NCBI GenBank assembly: GCA_000720805.1
Contig: JODI01000074.1
Span: 1-40,229, forward strand
Reading direction: 5' to 3'
From: Streptomyces violaceoruber
GTDB taxonomy: Bacteria; Actinomycetota; Actinomycetes; Streptomycetales; Streptomycetaceae
Length of the DNA stretch: 40,229 nucleotides
The translations under genes were made by a program, and so were the position numbers. Under the pieces are notes generated by a model. The model searched no databases and was not told the origin of the DNA. It worked only from the letters and a program-made list of their open reading frames with translations. Every line of letters starts with the position of its first letter. Position 1 is the stretch's first letter. Below are positions 30,350 through 40,196 of the stretch, piece after piece.

Positions 30350-30570
30350 TCAAGATTCTCCGCCAGCACCAGGAAGCCCAGGAACGGGAGCGGATCGCGG
30401 CCGGTGCCGACTGGTCGGGCAAGGGGTACGTCTTCGCCTCGCCGGTCGGCGGAGCGCTGAGCCCGAGCACCGACTTCCACACCTGGAAGCGGCTGCTTCG
30501 GGACGCCGGAGTCCGGAACGGCCGTCTCCATGACGTTCGCCATACCGCCGCGACCGTGCTCCTGAGGCGA
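30290..30570 (+). pseudogene. Tyrosine recombinase (integrase) fragment
   Basis: About 93 codons match the catalytic domain of actinomycete phage/AICE integrases: KSRAGRRTIGLPDPLIKILR, then the QHQEAQERERIAAGADWSGK helix, GYVFASPVGGALSPSTDFHT, and the box II motif RLHDVRHTAATVLL with the His-x-x-Arg residues. The sequence breaks right after that motif into Thr/Glu repeats and the tRNA terminator; the catalytic Tyr and all N-terminal parts are missing. It ends 31 bp from the tRNA terminator, as expected for an integrase next to its attachment site. This is a non-functional relic. Confidence 0.8.
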
Positions 30571-30600
30571 ACCGAGACGGAAACCGAGACGGACAACGAC

Positions 30601-30632
30601 GAAGGGCCCCACCGCGAACGGTGGGGCCCTTC
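30601..30632 (-). terminator. Terminator of tRNA-Ser(GGA)
   Basis: A 14-bp perfect stem GAAGGGCCCCACCG / CGGTGGGGCCCTTC around the loop CGAA, 23 bp beyond the tRNA 3' end. The second arm (plus-strand order) is part of the right copy of the 40-bp direct repeat. Confidence 0.85.
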
Positions 30633-30651
30633 GACATCGTGCCCGGTGAGG
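30612..30651. repeat. Right copy of 40-bp direct repeat, adjacent to tRNA-Ser(GGA)
   Basis: Partner of 28605-28644 (37/40 identical). It spans from the terminator loop to 4 bp before the CCA end of the tRNA gene, in the region where tRNA-targeting elements leave attachment-site duplications. Confidence 0.8.
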
Positions 30652-30654
30652 CAC

Positions 30655-30742
30655 TGGCGGAGGATACGAGATTCGAACTCGTGAGGGGTTGCCCCCAACA
30701 CGCTTTCCAAGCGTGCGCCCTAGGCCTCTAGGCGAATCCTCC
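30655..30742 (-). tRNA. tRNA-Ser(GGA)
   Basis: An 88-nt gene including an encoded CCA. Acceptor stem GGAGGAT/ATCCTCC, anticodon loop CACGC-TTGGAAA-GCGTG with anticodon GGA, a long class II variable arm (TTGGGGGCAACCCCTCA region), and T-arm GAGTTCGAATCTC. It decodes UCC/UCU. The flank on its 3' side is the boundary of the decayed islet. Confidence 0.96.
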
Positions 30743-30809
30743 GCCGCAAACAATACAAGACGTTGAGGAGTGCTCGCGAACTCGTTCCCCCCGCTCAGAT
30801 CCTGTAGCC

Positions 30810-30907
30810 TTGGCGCAGCCCCTCACGCGGCGCTATCTGACTGAACTCCCCCAGGGCCGGAAGGCAGCAAGGGTAGGTCGGCTCTGGCGGGTGCGTGGGG
30901 GGCGCTT
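30810..30907 (+). ncRNA. ffs: Signal recognition particle RNA (4.5S, small bacterial type)
   Basis: The conserved SRP domain IV tip is present: CCAGGGCCGGAAGGCAGCAA then GGGTAGGTCGGCTCTGG, including the GGAA tetraloop and the AGCA/CAGG internal loops that bind Ffh. The ends pair through GCGC..CCCCTCACGC with GCGTGGGGGGCGC. Ends are approximate. Position between a Ser-tRNA and dnaX is the classical one in Streptomyces. Confidence 0.93.
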
Positions 30908-30981
30908 GCGTTGGCGGGTGCCGGGGGAGGGTGACCGGCGGGCGGGGCCCGATGTCAGTGGGCGCCTATAACCTCGTAAGC

Positions 30982-33498
30982 GTGTCGTCTCTCGCGTTGT
31001 ACCGCCGCTATCGCCCGGAGTCCTTCGCCGAGGTCATCGGGCAGGAGCATGTCACCGACCCGCTGCAGCAGGCGCTGCGGAACAACCGGGTCAATCACGC
31101 GTACCTGTTCAGTGGTCCGCGCGGGTGCGGGAAGACGACCAGTGCGCGGATTCTGGCCAGGTGTCTGAACTGCGAGCAGGGGCCCACGCCCACCCCTTGC
31201 GGTGAGTGCCAGTCCTGCCGCGACCTGGCGCGCAACGGTCCGGGGTCCATCGACGTCATCGAGATCGACGCCGCTTCGCACGGCGGTGTGGACGACGCGC
31301 GCGACCTCAGGGAGAAGGCCTTCTTCGGGCCGGCCGGCAGCCGGTACAAGATCTACATCATCGACGAGGCCCACATGGTCACGTCGGCGGGCTTCAACGC
31401 GCTCCTCAAGGTCGTCGAGGAGCCTCCGGAGCACCTCAAGTTCATCTTCGCCACCACGGAGCCCGAGAAGGTCATCGGGACCATCCGGTCGCGGACTCAT
31501 CACTATCCGTTCCGACTGGTGCCGCCGGGGACGCTTCGGGACTACCTCGCCGAGGTCTGCGGGCGCGAGGACATCCCTGTCGAGGAGGGTGTGCTCCCGC
31601 TCGTCGTGCGCGCGGGCGCGGGGTCCGTGCGTGACTCCATGTCCGTCATGGATCAGCTGCTCGCCGGGGCCGGAGCGGATGGTGTGACGTACGCCATGGC
31701 GACCTCCCTGCTGGGGTACACCGACGGCTCGCTCCTCGACTCCGTCGTCGAGGCCTTCGCCACCGGTGACGGTGCCGCCGCCTTCGAGGTCGTCGACCGT
31801 GTCATCGAGGGCGGCAATGACCCCCGTCGGTTCGTCGCCGACCTGCTGGAGCGGTTGCGGGACCTGGTGATCCTCGCCGCCGTGCCGGACGCCGCCGAGA
31901 AGGGGCTCATCGACGCCCCCGTCGACGTAGTCGAGCGGATGCAGGCCCAGGCCGGCACCTTCGGCGCCGCCGAGCTCAGCCGCGCCGCCGACCTCGTCAA
32001 CCAGGGCCTGACCGATATGCGCGGCGCCAACTCGCCCCGTCTCCAACTGGAGCTCATCTGCGCGCGCGTGCTGCTGCCCGCCGCCTACGGCGACGAACGC
32101 TCGGTCATGGCCCGCCTCGACCGTATCGAGCGGGGCGTGAACTTCTCCGCGGGTGGCGGCGCGCCCGCGATGGGGTACGTGCCGGGCCCGGAGGCACATG
32201 GGGGAGCGGGCGCGGGAGCGATGGGCGCCCCGGTTCCGCCGGTTTCGCCCGGCAGCGGGCCCGCTGCGGCTCGGGCAGCCGTACGGGCTTCGGGTGCGCC
32301 GGGGGGCGGCGGTACGGCGGCCGGGGCGAGGGCTTCGGGTGCCGCGGCGCCGGTGGGACATGCGGCGGCCGCGGGACAGGGGCCGGCCTCTGGCCACGGC
32401 ATGGAACAGGGGCAGGGCGGCGCCCCCGGCCAGGCTGCCGCGGGCGCCGCCGGCGCTGGGGCCGGTGCCGGTGCGGGTCCGGTTGCGGGCGCTGATCCGC
32501 GCGCGTCCGCCGGTTCACCTGCGTCCACCGGGGCACCGGCGTACGGCGATACGCCGCCCGCGGCGCCTGCCGGTTCATCCGCCACAGCTTCGGAAGCCGG
32601 CCACACCGGCGGCCCACCGTCCCCGTCGCCCGAGCAGTCCCACGCCCCAGCGGCACCCGCTGCCCCCACACCGGGTGCCTGGCCCGCCGCAGCCCAGGCG
32701 GGCGGTGCCCGACGGCCCGGCGGCTGGCCCACCGCGGCCCCCGCGGGCGGCGGCCGACCCACCCCGGCCGCAGGCCCATCCGCCTCCGCGGCCACGCCCC
32801 CACCGGCGCCGGCCTCGCCACCCGGGCCCGCACCCTCGGCCCCGGCCGCCTACACCCCCTCGGCCGGAGGCCCGGATCCCCGCACGCTGTGGCCGAACAT
32901 CCTGGAGGCGGTCAAGAACCGGCGCCGTTTCACCTGGATCCTGCTCAGCCAGAACGCCCAGGTGACCGGGTTCGACGGCACCACCCTCCAGCTCGGCTTC
33001 GTCAACGCCGGTGCCCGCGACAACTTCGCGGGCAGCGGCAGCGAGGAGGTACTGCGGCAGGCGCTGGCCGAGCAGTTCAACGTGCAGTGGAAGATCGAGG
33101 CGATCGTCGACCCGTCGGGCGGCGGCGCCGCACCCCCGGTCGGCGGCACTCCCGGCTTCAACGGCGGCGGTGGCGGCGGTTACGGCGCGGGCGGCGCCGG
33201 TGGTGGCTACGCCGGCGGCGGTGGCGGTACGGCGCCACAGCGCCCGGCGTCCCCGCAGTCGGCCCCCGCCGCACCCCCTTCGTCCTCGTCCTCCTTCGCG
33301 TCCTCCTCGTCCCCGGCCGGCTCGGCGGCTCCTGCCCCCGCTCCCCGGCCGTCCGCCGCCGAACCGCCCCCGGTCTCCCCCGAGGACGACATCCCCGCGG
33401 ACGACGATCCCGACCTGGACGAGTCGGCCCTCTCCGGCCACGAACTCATCGTCCGGGAGCTGGGAGCGACGGTGGTGGAGGAGTTCATCAACGAGTAG
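30982..33498 (+). CDS. dnaX: DNA polymerase III subunits gamma/tau
   Basis: An 838-residue clamp-loader ATPase. I chose the GTG at 30982 because the family starts [20 protein letters not shown]; an in-frame ATG at 30952 is possible. Walker A is GPRGCGKT (45-52); the zinc site uses Cys64, 73, 76 and 79; Walker B is IYIIDEAHM; sensor 1 is [11 protein letters not shown]. Domain III ends near residue 390. A 240-residue linker of Ala/Gly/Pro (about 395-630) follows, then a compact tau-type domain ([20 protein letters not shown] to QWKIEAIVD), a second Gly/Ser/Pro linker, and a conserved acidic end [20 protein letters not shown]. The clamp loader links polymerase to the helicase. Confidence 0.97.
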   Translation: MSSLALYRRYRPESFAEVIGQEHVTDPLQQALRNNRVNHAYLFSGPRGCGKTTSARILARCLNCEQGPTPTPCGECQSCRDLARNGPGSIDVIEIDAASHGGVDDARDLREKAFFGPAGSRYKIYIIDEAHMVTSAGFNALLKVVEEPPEHLKFIFATTEPEKVIGTIRSRTHHYPFRLVPPGTLRDYLAEVCGREDIPVEEGVLPLVVRAGAGSVRDSMSVMDQLLAGAGADGVTYAMATSLLGYTDGSLLDSVVEAFATGDGAAAFEVVDRVIEGGNDPRRFVADLLERLRDLVILAAVPDAAEKGLIDAPVDVVERMQAQAGTFGAAELSRAADLVNQGLTDMRGANSPRLQLELICARVLLPAAYGDERSVMARLDRIERGVNFSAGGGAPAMGYVPGPEAHGGAGAGAMGAPVPPVSPGSGPAAARAAVRASGAPGGGGTAAGARASGAAAPVGHAAAAGQGPASGHGMEQGQGGAPGQAAAGAAGAGAGAGAGPVAGADPRASAGSPASTGAPAYGDTPPAAPAGSSATASEAGHTGGPPSPSPEQSHAPAAPAAPTPGAWPAAAQAGGARRPGGWPTAAPAGGGRPTPAAGPSASAATPPPAPASPPGPAPSAPAAYTPSAGGPDPRTLWPNILEAVKNRRRFTWILLSQNAQVTGFDGTTLQLGFVNAGARDNFAGSGSEEVLRQALAEQFNVQWKIEAIVDPSGGGAAPPVGGTPGFNGGGGGGYGAGGAGGGYAGGGGGTAPQRPASPQSAPAAPPSSSSSFASSSSPAGSAAPAPAPRPSAAEPPPVSPEDDIPADDDPDLDESALSGHELIVRELGATVVEEFINE

Positions 33499-33617
33499 GA
33501 CGGATGAACAGCTACGGACGGTCTCGGGTCGCGGAGCGGCGTTCTTGGAGGAACCCACAACCCACCCGCCCCCACCCCTTCGGAACCCCGCACAAAAACC
33601 CCGTTAGGCTGGCCCGC

Positions 33618-34871
<1,254 letters not shown>

Positions 34872-34920
34872 GAACGCCGGTGGAATCCCGGGTGAAACTC
34901 CCGGCGCCGATAAACCCCAC

Positions 34921-34952
34921 AGGCCCCGAATCCGTCTCAGGATTCGGGGCCT
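34921..34952 (+). terminator. Terminator after purD
   Basis: A 13-bp perfect stem AGGCCCCGAATCC / GGATTCGGGGCCT with the loop GTCTCA, 49 bp past the purD stop. It ends the dnaX-purD unit. The remaining DNA to 35176 shows no other gene; it must hold the promoter of the next one. Confidence 0.88.
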
Positions 34953-35176
34953 GATCCTTGCTTTCCGTCATCCACCTTTCCCCAAAGCCATTCCATCGAG
35001 TGACCGATGCCCCATCCGGCTGACGGGGCCGGAGGCCCCAACTAGGGTGCGGCGCAAGCTTTCCGGCACATGGCCCACCGGCATTGCGATGTCAGTGGTG
35101 GGTGCCACAGTGGGGGAGTGAGCAACGCCAGGAGTGCCAGGCAGCCAGGACAGCAGGGAGGGGGTGTGGCCCGGTC

Positions 35177-37228
35177 GTGACCGTCATGGGTGTGGAGGCA
35201 GGCGCGCAGGCCGCGCGGCACCGAGCCCTCGCCGTGCTGCGTATCCGCGGTCGAGCGCTGGCCGTCGCGTTGCTGCCCGCGGCCGTCGCCGTGGTGCTGC
35301 TGGCCGGCGGCGCCACGAACCACCTCGTGGGCCCGGGCTGGGACGCGGCACGGTGGGTGGCGGCGGTGGCCGCCGTCCTCGTCCTGCTCGCCGCGGGCAC
35401 CGTCGCGCTGGTCGTCTCCCGCGCCCGCCCCGCCGTCAGCCCGACGGTCCCGATCGCCGAGGAGTCGGCGCCCGACCTGTACCGCATGGTGCGCGACCTC
35501 GCCGACCGGCTCGAGGTGCCCGTTCCCTCCGCCATAGCGCTCACCCCCGACTGCGACAGCTGGCTCGAGGACCGCACCCACCGGGCCCACGGCCCGCCCC
35601 CGCAGGAGGACCAGGACGAGATAGCGGGTGTCCACAGTGCCCACGGCCGGGCCATGGCCGCTCCCGTGCTGGTCATCGGCTCGCCGTTCCTGTGGTGGAT
35701 GCGCGTCGGCGAACTCCGCGCGGTCCTCGCCCCGGTCGTCGCCGGTACGGGACCTTCGGCGCACCCCGACATAGCGGCGGCCCGCCGTTTCGTACGGGGC
35801 CTGGACGCGGCCGTGGCCGTGACCTCCGCCCCGGGCCGCGACCCGGTGACCCGCTCGGTGCTCATGGGCATCGGCTGGGTCGCCCGGCTCCTGCTGCGCA
35901 GCTGCCGCGGTCATGCCGCGGAGATGGAGCGCGGGGTGGCCGCCGCGGCGGCCGAGCGTGCACAGGCTGTGGATTACGGGCTGCGGATCGTCGCCCAGGA
36001 GCAGGTGGGCCTCGCGTACGCGGGCTGGGACCGGCTGCTGACCAAGGTCGCGCTGCCCGCCTGGCGCATGGGCCGCTGGCCCTCCCGTCTGGACGCGGGC
36101 GTCGTCGCGGCGCTGACCGAGCTGTCCCGCCGGGACCGGCTGGCCGAGGGCTTCGCCTCCCGGCTCGGCGAGCGCCCCGCCTGTGACCTGCTGGAAGAGC
36201 CCGGCACGGTGGACGAGGCGGCCTCCCTCCTCGCCGCACGCCTCTTCCACGGAGTCCCGGCGGAGTCCGGTCCCGACTGGTCGCCGGTGGACTGGCAGGA
36301 GTATCCGGACGAGGTCGTCGACCGCAAGTGGCGCACGGACGCCGCCCGCCTTCACCGCGTCCTCGACACCCTGGGCGTCCGCCGCTCCCCCGACCCCGCG
36401 TCCCCGGCCCCCGCCGCCCCCACCCTGGCCCGGGTCATCGACCACCTGACCGACGCAGGCCCCCTCACCGACGGCACACCGACCGCGTCCATCGAGGCAG
36501 ACCTTCTCGACCCGTCGGTCCCGGAGGACCCGCCCCTGCAAGGCGATCCGTCGGTCCCGGAGGACGCGTCGATCCCGGGTGGCCCGGAGGCCCCTCATGA
36601 TCCGGAGGCCCCTCACGATCTGGCGACGCCTCACGATCCGACGGTCCCTTGCGTTCCGACGGTCCCCCACGATCCGACGCTCCCTGCCGACCCGGCGGCC
36701 CTCAAGGACCAGGACACCCTCCACGATCAAGCCGCCTCTCACCACCAAGCCGCCTCTCACCACCAGGACGACCCCCACGACGAGGACGACCCCCGCGACC
36801 TCCCCCGCGGCAGCGACCGCGGTGCCGCACTCGCCGCCCGGCTCAGTGCCGAGCTCGCCCGCGAGGAGGAGGCGGCCGCTGCCCCGCGGGGGGACGCGAC
36901 CCAGCCCGCCCCCGGACAGGGCAGCCCCGACACGGCTCTCTGGGATGACGGCATGCTGCCGCTCTTCCCCCTGCAACCGCCACGGACCGGACGGGAACTG
37001 CTCGCCGAGCACGTCACCGCGATGGTGTGCTGCGCCGCGATCGACAACGCCGGTGCCACCCCGGGCCTCGACTGGCTGGACGGCCCGTCGCTCATGATCA
37101 ACGGTGAGCGGACGACCGACCTGGCCTCCCGAGTCCTCAGCCTCGTCGAGGACGGTGATCCGACGCCTCTGCAGGCCTGGCTGATCGAATCAGGCATACG
37201 CCCGGAAAAACCGATACGCCTGGCCTGA
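35177..37228 (+). CDS. Membrane protein resembling an M48 peptidase that has lost its catalytic motif
   Basis: A 683-residue protein from a GTG after GGGAGGGGG (ATG at 35186 is an alternative). Two transmembrane helices lie at about 26-46 and 60-80. Next comes a region laid out like M48 zinc peptidases: ESAPDLYRMVRDLADRLEVP (96-115) and then VLVIGSPFLWWMRVGELRAVLAP. In M48 enzymes ELRAVLA is followed by HExxH; here it is PVVAG (186-190), so zinc binding is impossible. The middle is helical. Residues about 443-538 are a degenerate Pro/His/Asp repeat (PEAPHDP, TVPHDPT type). The C-terminal 90 residues (RELLAEHVTAMVCCAAIDNA) look like a separate conserved domain. I recall S. coelicolor calling the gene in this slot sarA, implicated in sporulation and antibiotics, but could not check. 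Confidence 0.75.
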   Translation: MTVMGVEAGAQAARHRALAVLRIRGRALAVALLPAAVAVVLLAGGATNHLVGPGWDAARWVAAVAAVLVLLAAGTVALVVSRARPAVSPTVPIAEESAPDLYRMVRDLADRLEVPVPSAIALTPDCDSWLEDRTHRAHGPPPQEDQDEIAGVHSAHGRAMAAPVLVIGSPFLWWMRVGELRAVLAPVVAGTGPSAHPDIAAARRFVRGLDAAVAVTSAPGRDPVTRSVLMGIGWVARLLLRSCRGHAAEMERGVAAAAAERAQAVDYGLRIVAQEQVGLAYAGWDRLLTKVALPAWRMGRWPSRLDAGVVAALTELSRRDRLAEGFASRLGERPACDLLEEPGTVDEAASLLAARLFHGVPAESGPDWSPVDWQEYPDEVVDRKWRTDAARLHRVLDTLGVRRSPDPASPAPAAPTLARVIDHLTDAGPLTDGTPTASIEADLLDPSVPEDPPLQGDPSVPEDASIPGGPEAPHDPEAPHDLATPHDPTVPCVPTVPHDPTLPADPAALKDQDTLHDQAASHHQAASHHQDDPHDEDDPRDLPRGSDRGAALAARLSAELAREEEAAAAPRGDATQPAPGQGSPDTALWDDGMLPLFPLQPPRTGRELLAEHVTAMVCCAAIDNAGATPGLDWLDGPSLMINGERTTDLASRVLSLVEDGDPTPLQAWLIESGIRPEKPIRLA

Positions 37229-37572
37229 CGGGTCCCCACCGCGGCACACCGTTCCGCGTCTCACCCGCCCCGCTCCCGCCCCGTCCGCGCCCCGTCCCTG
37301 GTCCCGCAATCGGATCTCTCAATTCCATTTTCGGCCAATTCGCAACGAATAGTGACAGGGTGCATGCGTAATGTGATGTGCTGGGACCGATCGCCCGCTT
37401 GGCAAGCGCTCGCGACATACGACAGACGCACGACCCCACGCCACGCACGCGGCACGCGCACAGCACGCACAGCCACGCAGAACGCACAGAAACGCAAGCC
37501 ACACAGACACTCAGGCCACACAGACACGCACGACACATACAAACCAACGGGGGAACGGGGAGGGGAGCGCCC
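37229..37572. other. Intergenic region with a CA-rich leader, 344 bp
   Basis: The first half (37310-37380) is comparatively AT-rich and probably contains the promoter of the downstream gene. The second half (about 37425-37550) is composed almost only of C and A with repeated ACGCACA/CACACAGAC units and very little G or T on the plus strand, so a transcript would be unstructured. It ends in a purine-rich ribosome site GGGGAACGGGGAGGGGAG. No ORF of merit is seen. Confidence 0.6.
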
Positions 37573-39126
37573 ATGGGTTCGGGAGCGGGACCGCAGCAGA
37601 TCCGCCGCTGGGAGTCGGGAGCACTCGCGCACGCCGTGACGGACCCCTTCGGCCAGGGCCCCGTGCCCTGGCTCCGCGGCAATGTGACGTACTTCGACGA
37701 CACCGGCCAGGTCGTCCCCTGGTACGTGGACCCGAGCCCTCAGGGCTCCACCGGCGAGAGCGCGACGGCGCACCCCCGCGTCCCCGCCCCCCGCTTCGCC
37801 GGAGGCTCCCGCGCCGCCGCAGGCCCCCGCACGAGTGGCGGCCCCCGCTCCGCTGACGACGTGCACCGCCAGATCAAGGGCTTCACCTCCACCGGCGCGG
37901 TCGCCCCGGGCGAGGCCGTCGACTTCCACGTCACCGTCGACCCGCCGCAGGAATTCGCCGTCGACATCTACCGCATCGGCCACTACGGCGGTGACGGCGC
38001 CGCCAAGATCACCACCAGCCCCCGGCTGTCCGGCATCGTCCAGCCGCAGCCGCTCACCGCCGACCGCGCGGTCTCCTGCCACCACTGGTGGCTGTCCTGG
38101 CGCCTGCAGATCCCCAGCTACTGGAGCGTCGGGGCGTATGTCGCCGTCCTCACCACCCTCGACGGCTACCGCTCCCACGTCCCCTTCACCGTCCGCCACG
38201 ACGACCCGGCGGACCTGCTCCTCCTGCTGCCCGATGTGACCTGGCAGGCGTACAACCTCTACCCGGAGGACGGCCGCACCGGCGCCAGCCTCTACCACGC
38301 CTGGGACGAGAACGGCCGACTGCTCGGCGAGTCCGACGCGGCGACGACCGTCTCCTTCGACCGCCCGTACGCGGGCGCCGGTCTCCCCCTCCATGTCGGT
38401 CACGCCTACGACTTCATCCGCTTCGCCGAACGCTACGGCTACGACCTGGCCTACGCCGACGCCCGCGACCTGCACGCCGGTCACATCGACCCCACCCGCT
38501 ACCGCGGCCTGGTCTTCCCCGGCCACGACGAGTACTGGTCGGTGAACATGCGCCGCACCGTCGAGCAGGCCCGTGACCACGGCACCTCCCTCGTCTTCCT
38601 CTCCGCCAACACCATGTACTGGCAGGTGGAGTTGGGTCCGTCCCCGTCCGGCGTCCCCGACCGTCTGCTCACCTGCCGCAAGCGCAAAGGGCCCGGCAAA
38701 CCCGTGCTGTGGCGGGAGATCGACGGCCCCGAGCAGCAGGTGGTCGGCATCCAGTACGCCGGTCACGTCCCCGAACCGAGACCCCTGATCGTCCGCAACG
38801 CCGACCACTGGCTGTGGGAGGCGACCGGAGCGCACGAGGGCGACGGGATCGAGGGCCTGGTCGCGGGGGAGGCCGACCGCTACTTCCCGCGCGCCCCGCT
38901 GCCCGAGCACGACGAGCGCATCCTGCTCGCACACTCCCCGTACACCGACTCCAGGGGCGTCCTCCGCCACCAGGAGACCTCCCTCTACCGCACCCCGTCC
39001 GGGGCCCTGGTCTTCGCATCCGGGACGTTCGCCTGGTCCCCGTTCCTGGACCGCCCGGGCCACGTCGACCCCCGTGTCCAGCGCGCCACCGCAAACCTCC
39101 TGGACCGCATCTGCAAACGTGACTGA
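37573..39126 (+). CDS. N,N-dimethylformamidase beta-subunit-like protein
   Basis: A 517-residue protein from an ATG with AGGGGAG six bases upstream. It resembles the large subunit family of N,N-dimethylformamidase: YTVDPPQEFAVDIYRIGHYG-like N-terminal beta sandwich (VDFHVTVDPPQEFAVDIYRI at about 113-132, GHYGGDGAAKI), a middle part with DVTWQAYNLYPEDGRTGASL, and the conserved GHDEYWSVNMRRTVEQARDH segment, with SANTMYWQVE following. No signal peptide is seen. The small alpha subunit of the Paracoccus enzyme is not encoded nearby. Related proteins are common in Streptomyces and their substrate is not known; a formamidase or amidohydrolase role is a guess. It sits between the sarA-like gene and purC. 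Confidence 0.8.
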   Translation: MGSGAGPQQIRRWESGALAHAVTDPFGQGPVPWLRGNVTYFDDTGQVVPWYVDPSPQGSTGESATAHPRVPAPRFAGGSRAAAGPRTSGGPRSADDVHRQIKGFTSTGAVAPGEAVDFHVTVDPPQEFAVDIYRIGHYGGDGAAKITTSPRLSGIVQPQPLTADRAVSCHHWWLSWRLQIPSYWSVGAYVAVLTTLDGYRSHVPFTVRHDDPADLLLLLPDVTWQAYNLYPEDGRTGASLYHAWDENGRLLGESDAATTVSFDRPYAGAGLPLHVGHAYDFIRFAERYGYDLAYADARDLHAGHIDPTRYRGLVFPGHDEYWSVNMRRTVEQARDHGTSLVFLSANTMYWQVELGPSPSGVPDRLLTCRKRKGPGKPVLWREIDGPEQQVVGIQYAGHVPEPRPLIVRNADHWLWEATGAHEGDGIEGLVAGEADRYFPRAPLPEHDERILLAHSPYTDSRGVLRHQETSLYRTPSGALVFASGTFAWSPFLDRPGHVDPRVQRATANLLDRICKRD

Positions 39127-39210
39127 GCTCGGTCGGCACACCCCCCGTCCCCGGGGGTACCTCCGCGTACGGGAGAATCGAGCCATTGGACAGAACCACG
39201 GGGAGGAACC

Positions 39211-40110
39211 GTGTCCGGATTCGTCGAAAAGCCCGAACCGCTTCAGGTTCCGGGTCTGGTGCATCTGCACACCGGCAAGGTGCGCGACCTGTACCAGAAC
39301 GAGGCGGGCGACCTCGTGATGGTCGCCAGCGACCGCATGTCCGCCTTCGACTGGGTGCTGCCGACCGTGATCCCCGACAAGGGGCGGGTCCTCACCCAGC
39401 TCTCCCTGTGGTGGTTCGACCAGGTCGCCGAACTGATGCCCAACCACGTCCTGAGTACCGAGCTGCCCGCGGGCGCCCCGGCGGACTGGGCGGGCCGCAC
39501 CCTGATCTGCCGGTCCCTGCAGATGGTCCCGGTGGAGAGTGTGGCCCGCGGCTACCTCACCGGCTCCGGCCTGCTCGAGTACAACGAGTCCCGCACGGTC
39601 TGTGGCCTCGCCCTCCCGGAGGGCCTGGTCGACGGCTCGGAACTGCCCGCCCCGATCTTCACCCCCGCCACCAAGGCCGCGGTCGGCGAGCACGACGAGA
39701 ACGTCTCCTACGAGGAGGTGGCCCGGCAGGTCGGCGCGGACACCGCCGCCCAGCTGCGGCAGGCGACCCTGGCCGTGTACGCGAAGGGGCGGGACATCGC
39801 CCGGGACCGGGGGATCATCCTCGCGGACACCAAGTTCGAGTTCGGCTTCGACGGCGAGACACTCGTCCTCGCCGACGAGGTCCTCACCCCGGACTCCTCC
39901 CGCTTCTGGCCGGCCGACCAGTGGGAGCCGGGCCGCGCGCAGCCGTCGTACGACAAGCAGTACGTCCGTGACTGGCTGACCTCGCCGGAGTCGGGCTGGG
40001 ACCGCAAGAGCGAGCAGCCCCCGCCGCCGCTGCCCGAGCAGGTGGTGGAGGCGACCCGCGCCCGGTACGTGGAGGCGTTCGAGCGCCTGACGGGCACGAG
40101 CTGGAGCTAG
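39211..40110 (+). CDS. purC: Phosphoribosylaminoimidazole-succinocarboxamide synthase (SAICAR synthase)
   Basis: A 299-residue enzyme of purine synthesis that joins CAIR and aspartate using ATP. Hallmarks: HTGKVRDLYQNEAGDLVMVA at about 22-41, DRMSAFDWVLPTVIPDKGRV, PVESVARGYLTGSGLLEYNE, APIFTPATKA, ADTKFEFGFDGETLVLADEV and TPDSSRFWPADQW. The length fits the type found in actinobacteria and yeast. GTG start preceded by GGGGAGGAA. The start of the gene lies 84 bp after the dimethylformamidase-like gene, so it may be co-transcribed or have its own promoter there. Confidence 0.97.
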   Translation: MSGFVEKPEPLQVPGLVHLHTGKVRDLYQNEAGDLVMVASDRMSAFDWVLPTVIPDKGRVLTQLSLWWFDQVAELMPNHVLSTELPAGAPADWAGRTLICRSLQMVPVESVARGYLTGSGLLEYNESRTVCGLALPEGLVDGSELPAPIFTPATKAAVGEHDENVSYEEVARQVGADTAAQLRQATLAVYAKGRDIARDRGIILADTKFEFGFDGETLVLADEVLTPDSSRFWPADQWEPGRAQPSYDKQYVRDWLTSPESGWDRKSEQPPPPLPEQVVEATRARYVEAFERLTGTSWS

Positions 40111-40149
40111 TGTCGCGGCAGGCAACGTTTGCCCCGTCGCGGCGTCCGG

Positions 40150-40196
40150 CACGCTCCCCCACTCTCGGCTTCGCTCGAGCGGGAGGGGCCCCCACC
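40150..40196. repeat. Streptomyces-type intergenic palindromic repeat
   Basis: The stretch GCTCCCCCACTCTCGGCTTC followed by GCTCGAGCGGGAGGGGCCCC is a motif I have seen as a frequent intergenic repeat in Streptomyces chromosomes. It begins 40 bp after the purC stop and can fold through its GCTCCC/GGGAGG arms, so it may also act as a terminator. The last 33 bp of the window hold nothing I can identify. Confidence 0.55.

Noticed and set aside
29974..30684. A 236-codon plus-strand frame as an intact integrase
   Set aside because: Only the middle third resembles an integrase; the start is arbitrary shadow sequence, the catalytic Tyr is missing and the frame runs through the tRNA terminator.
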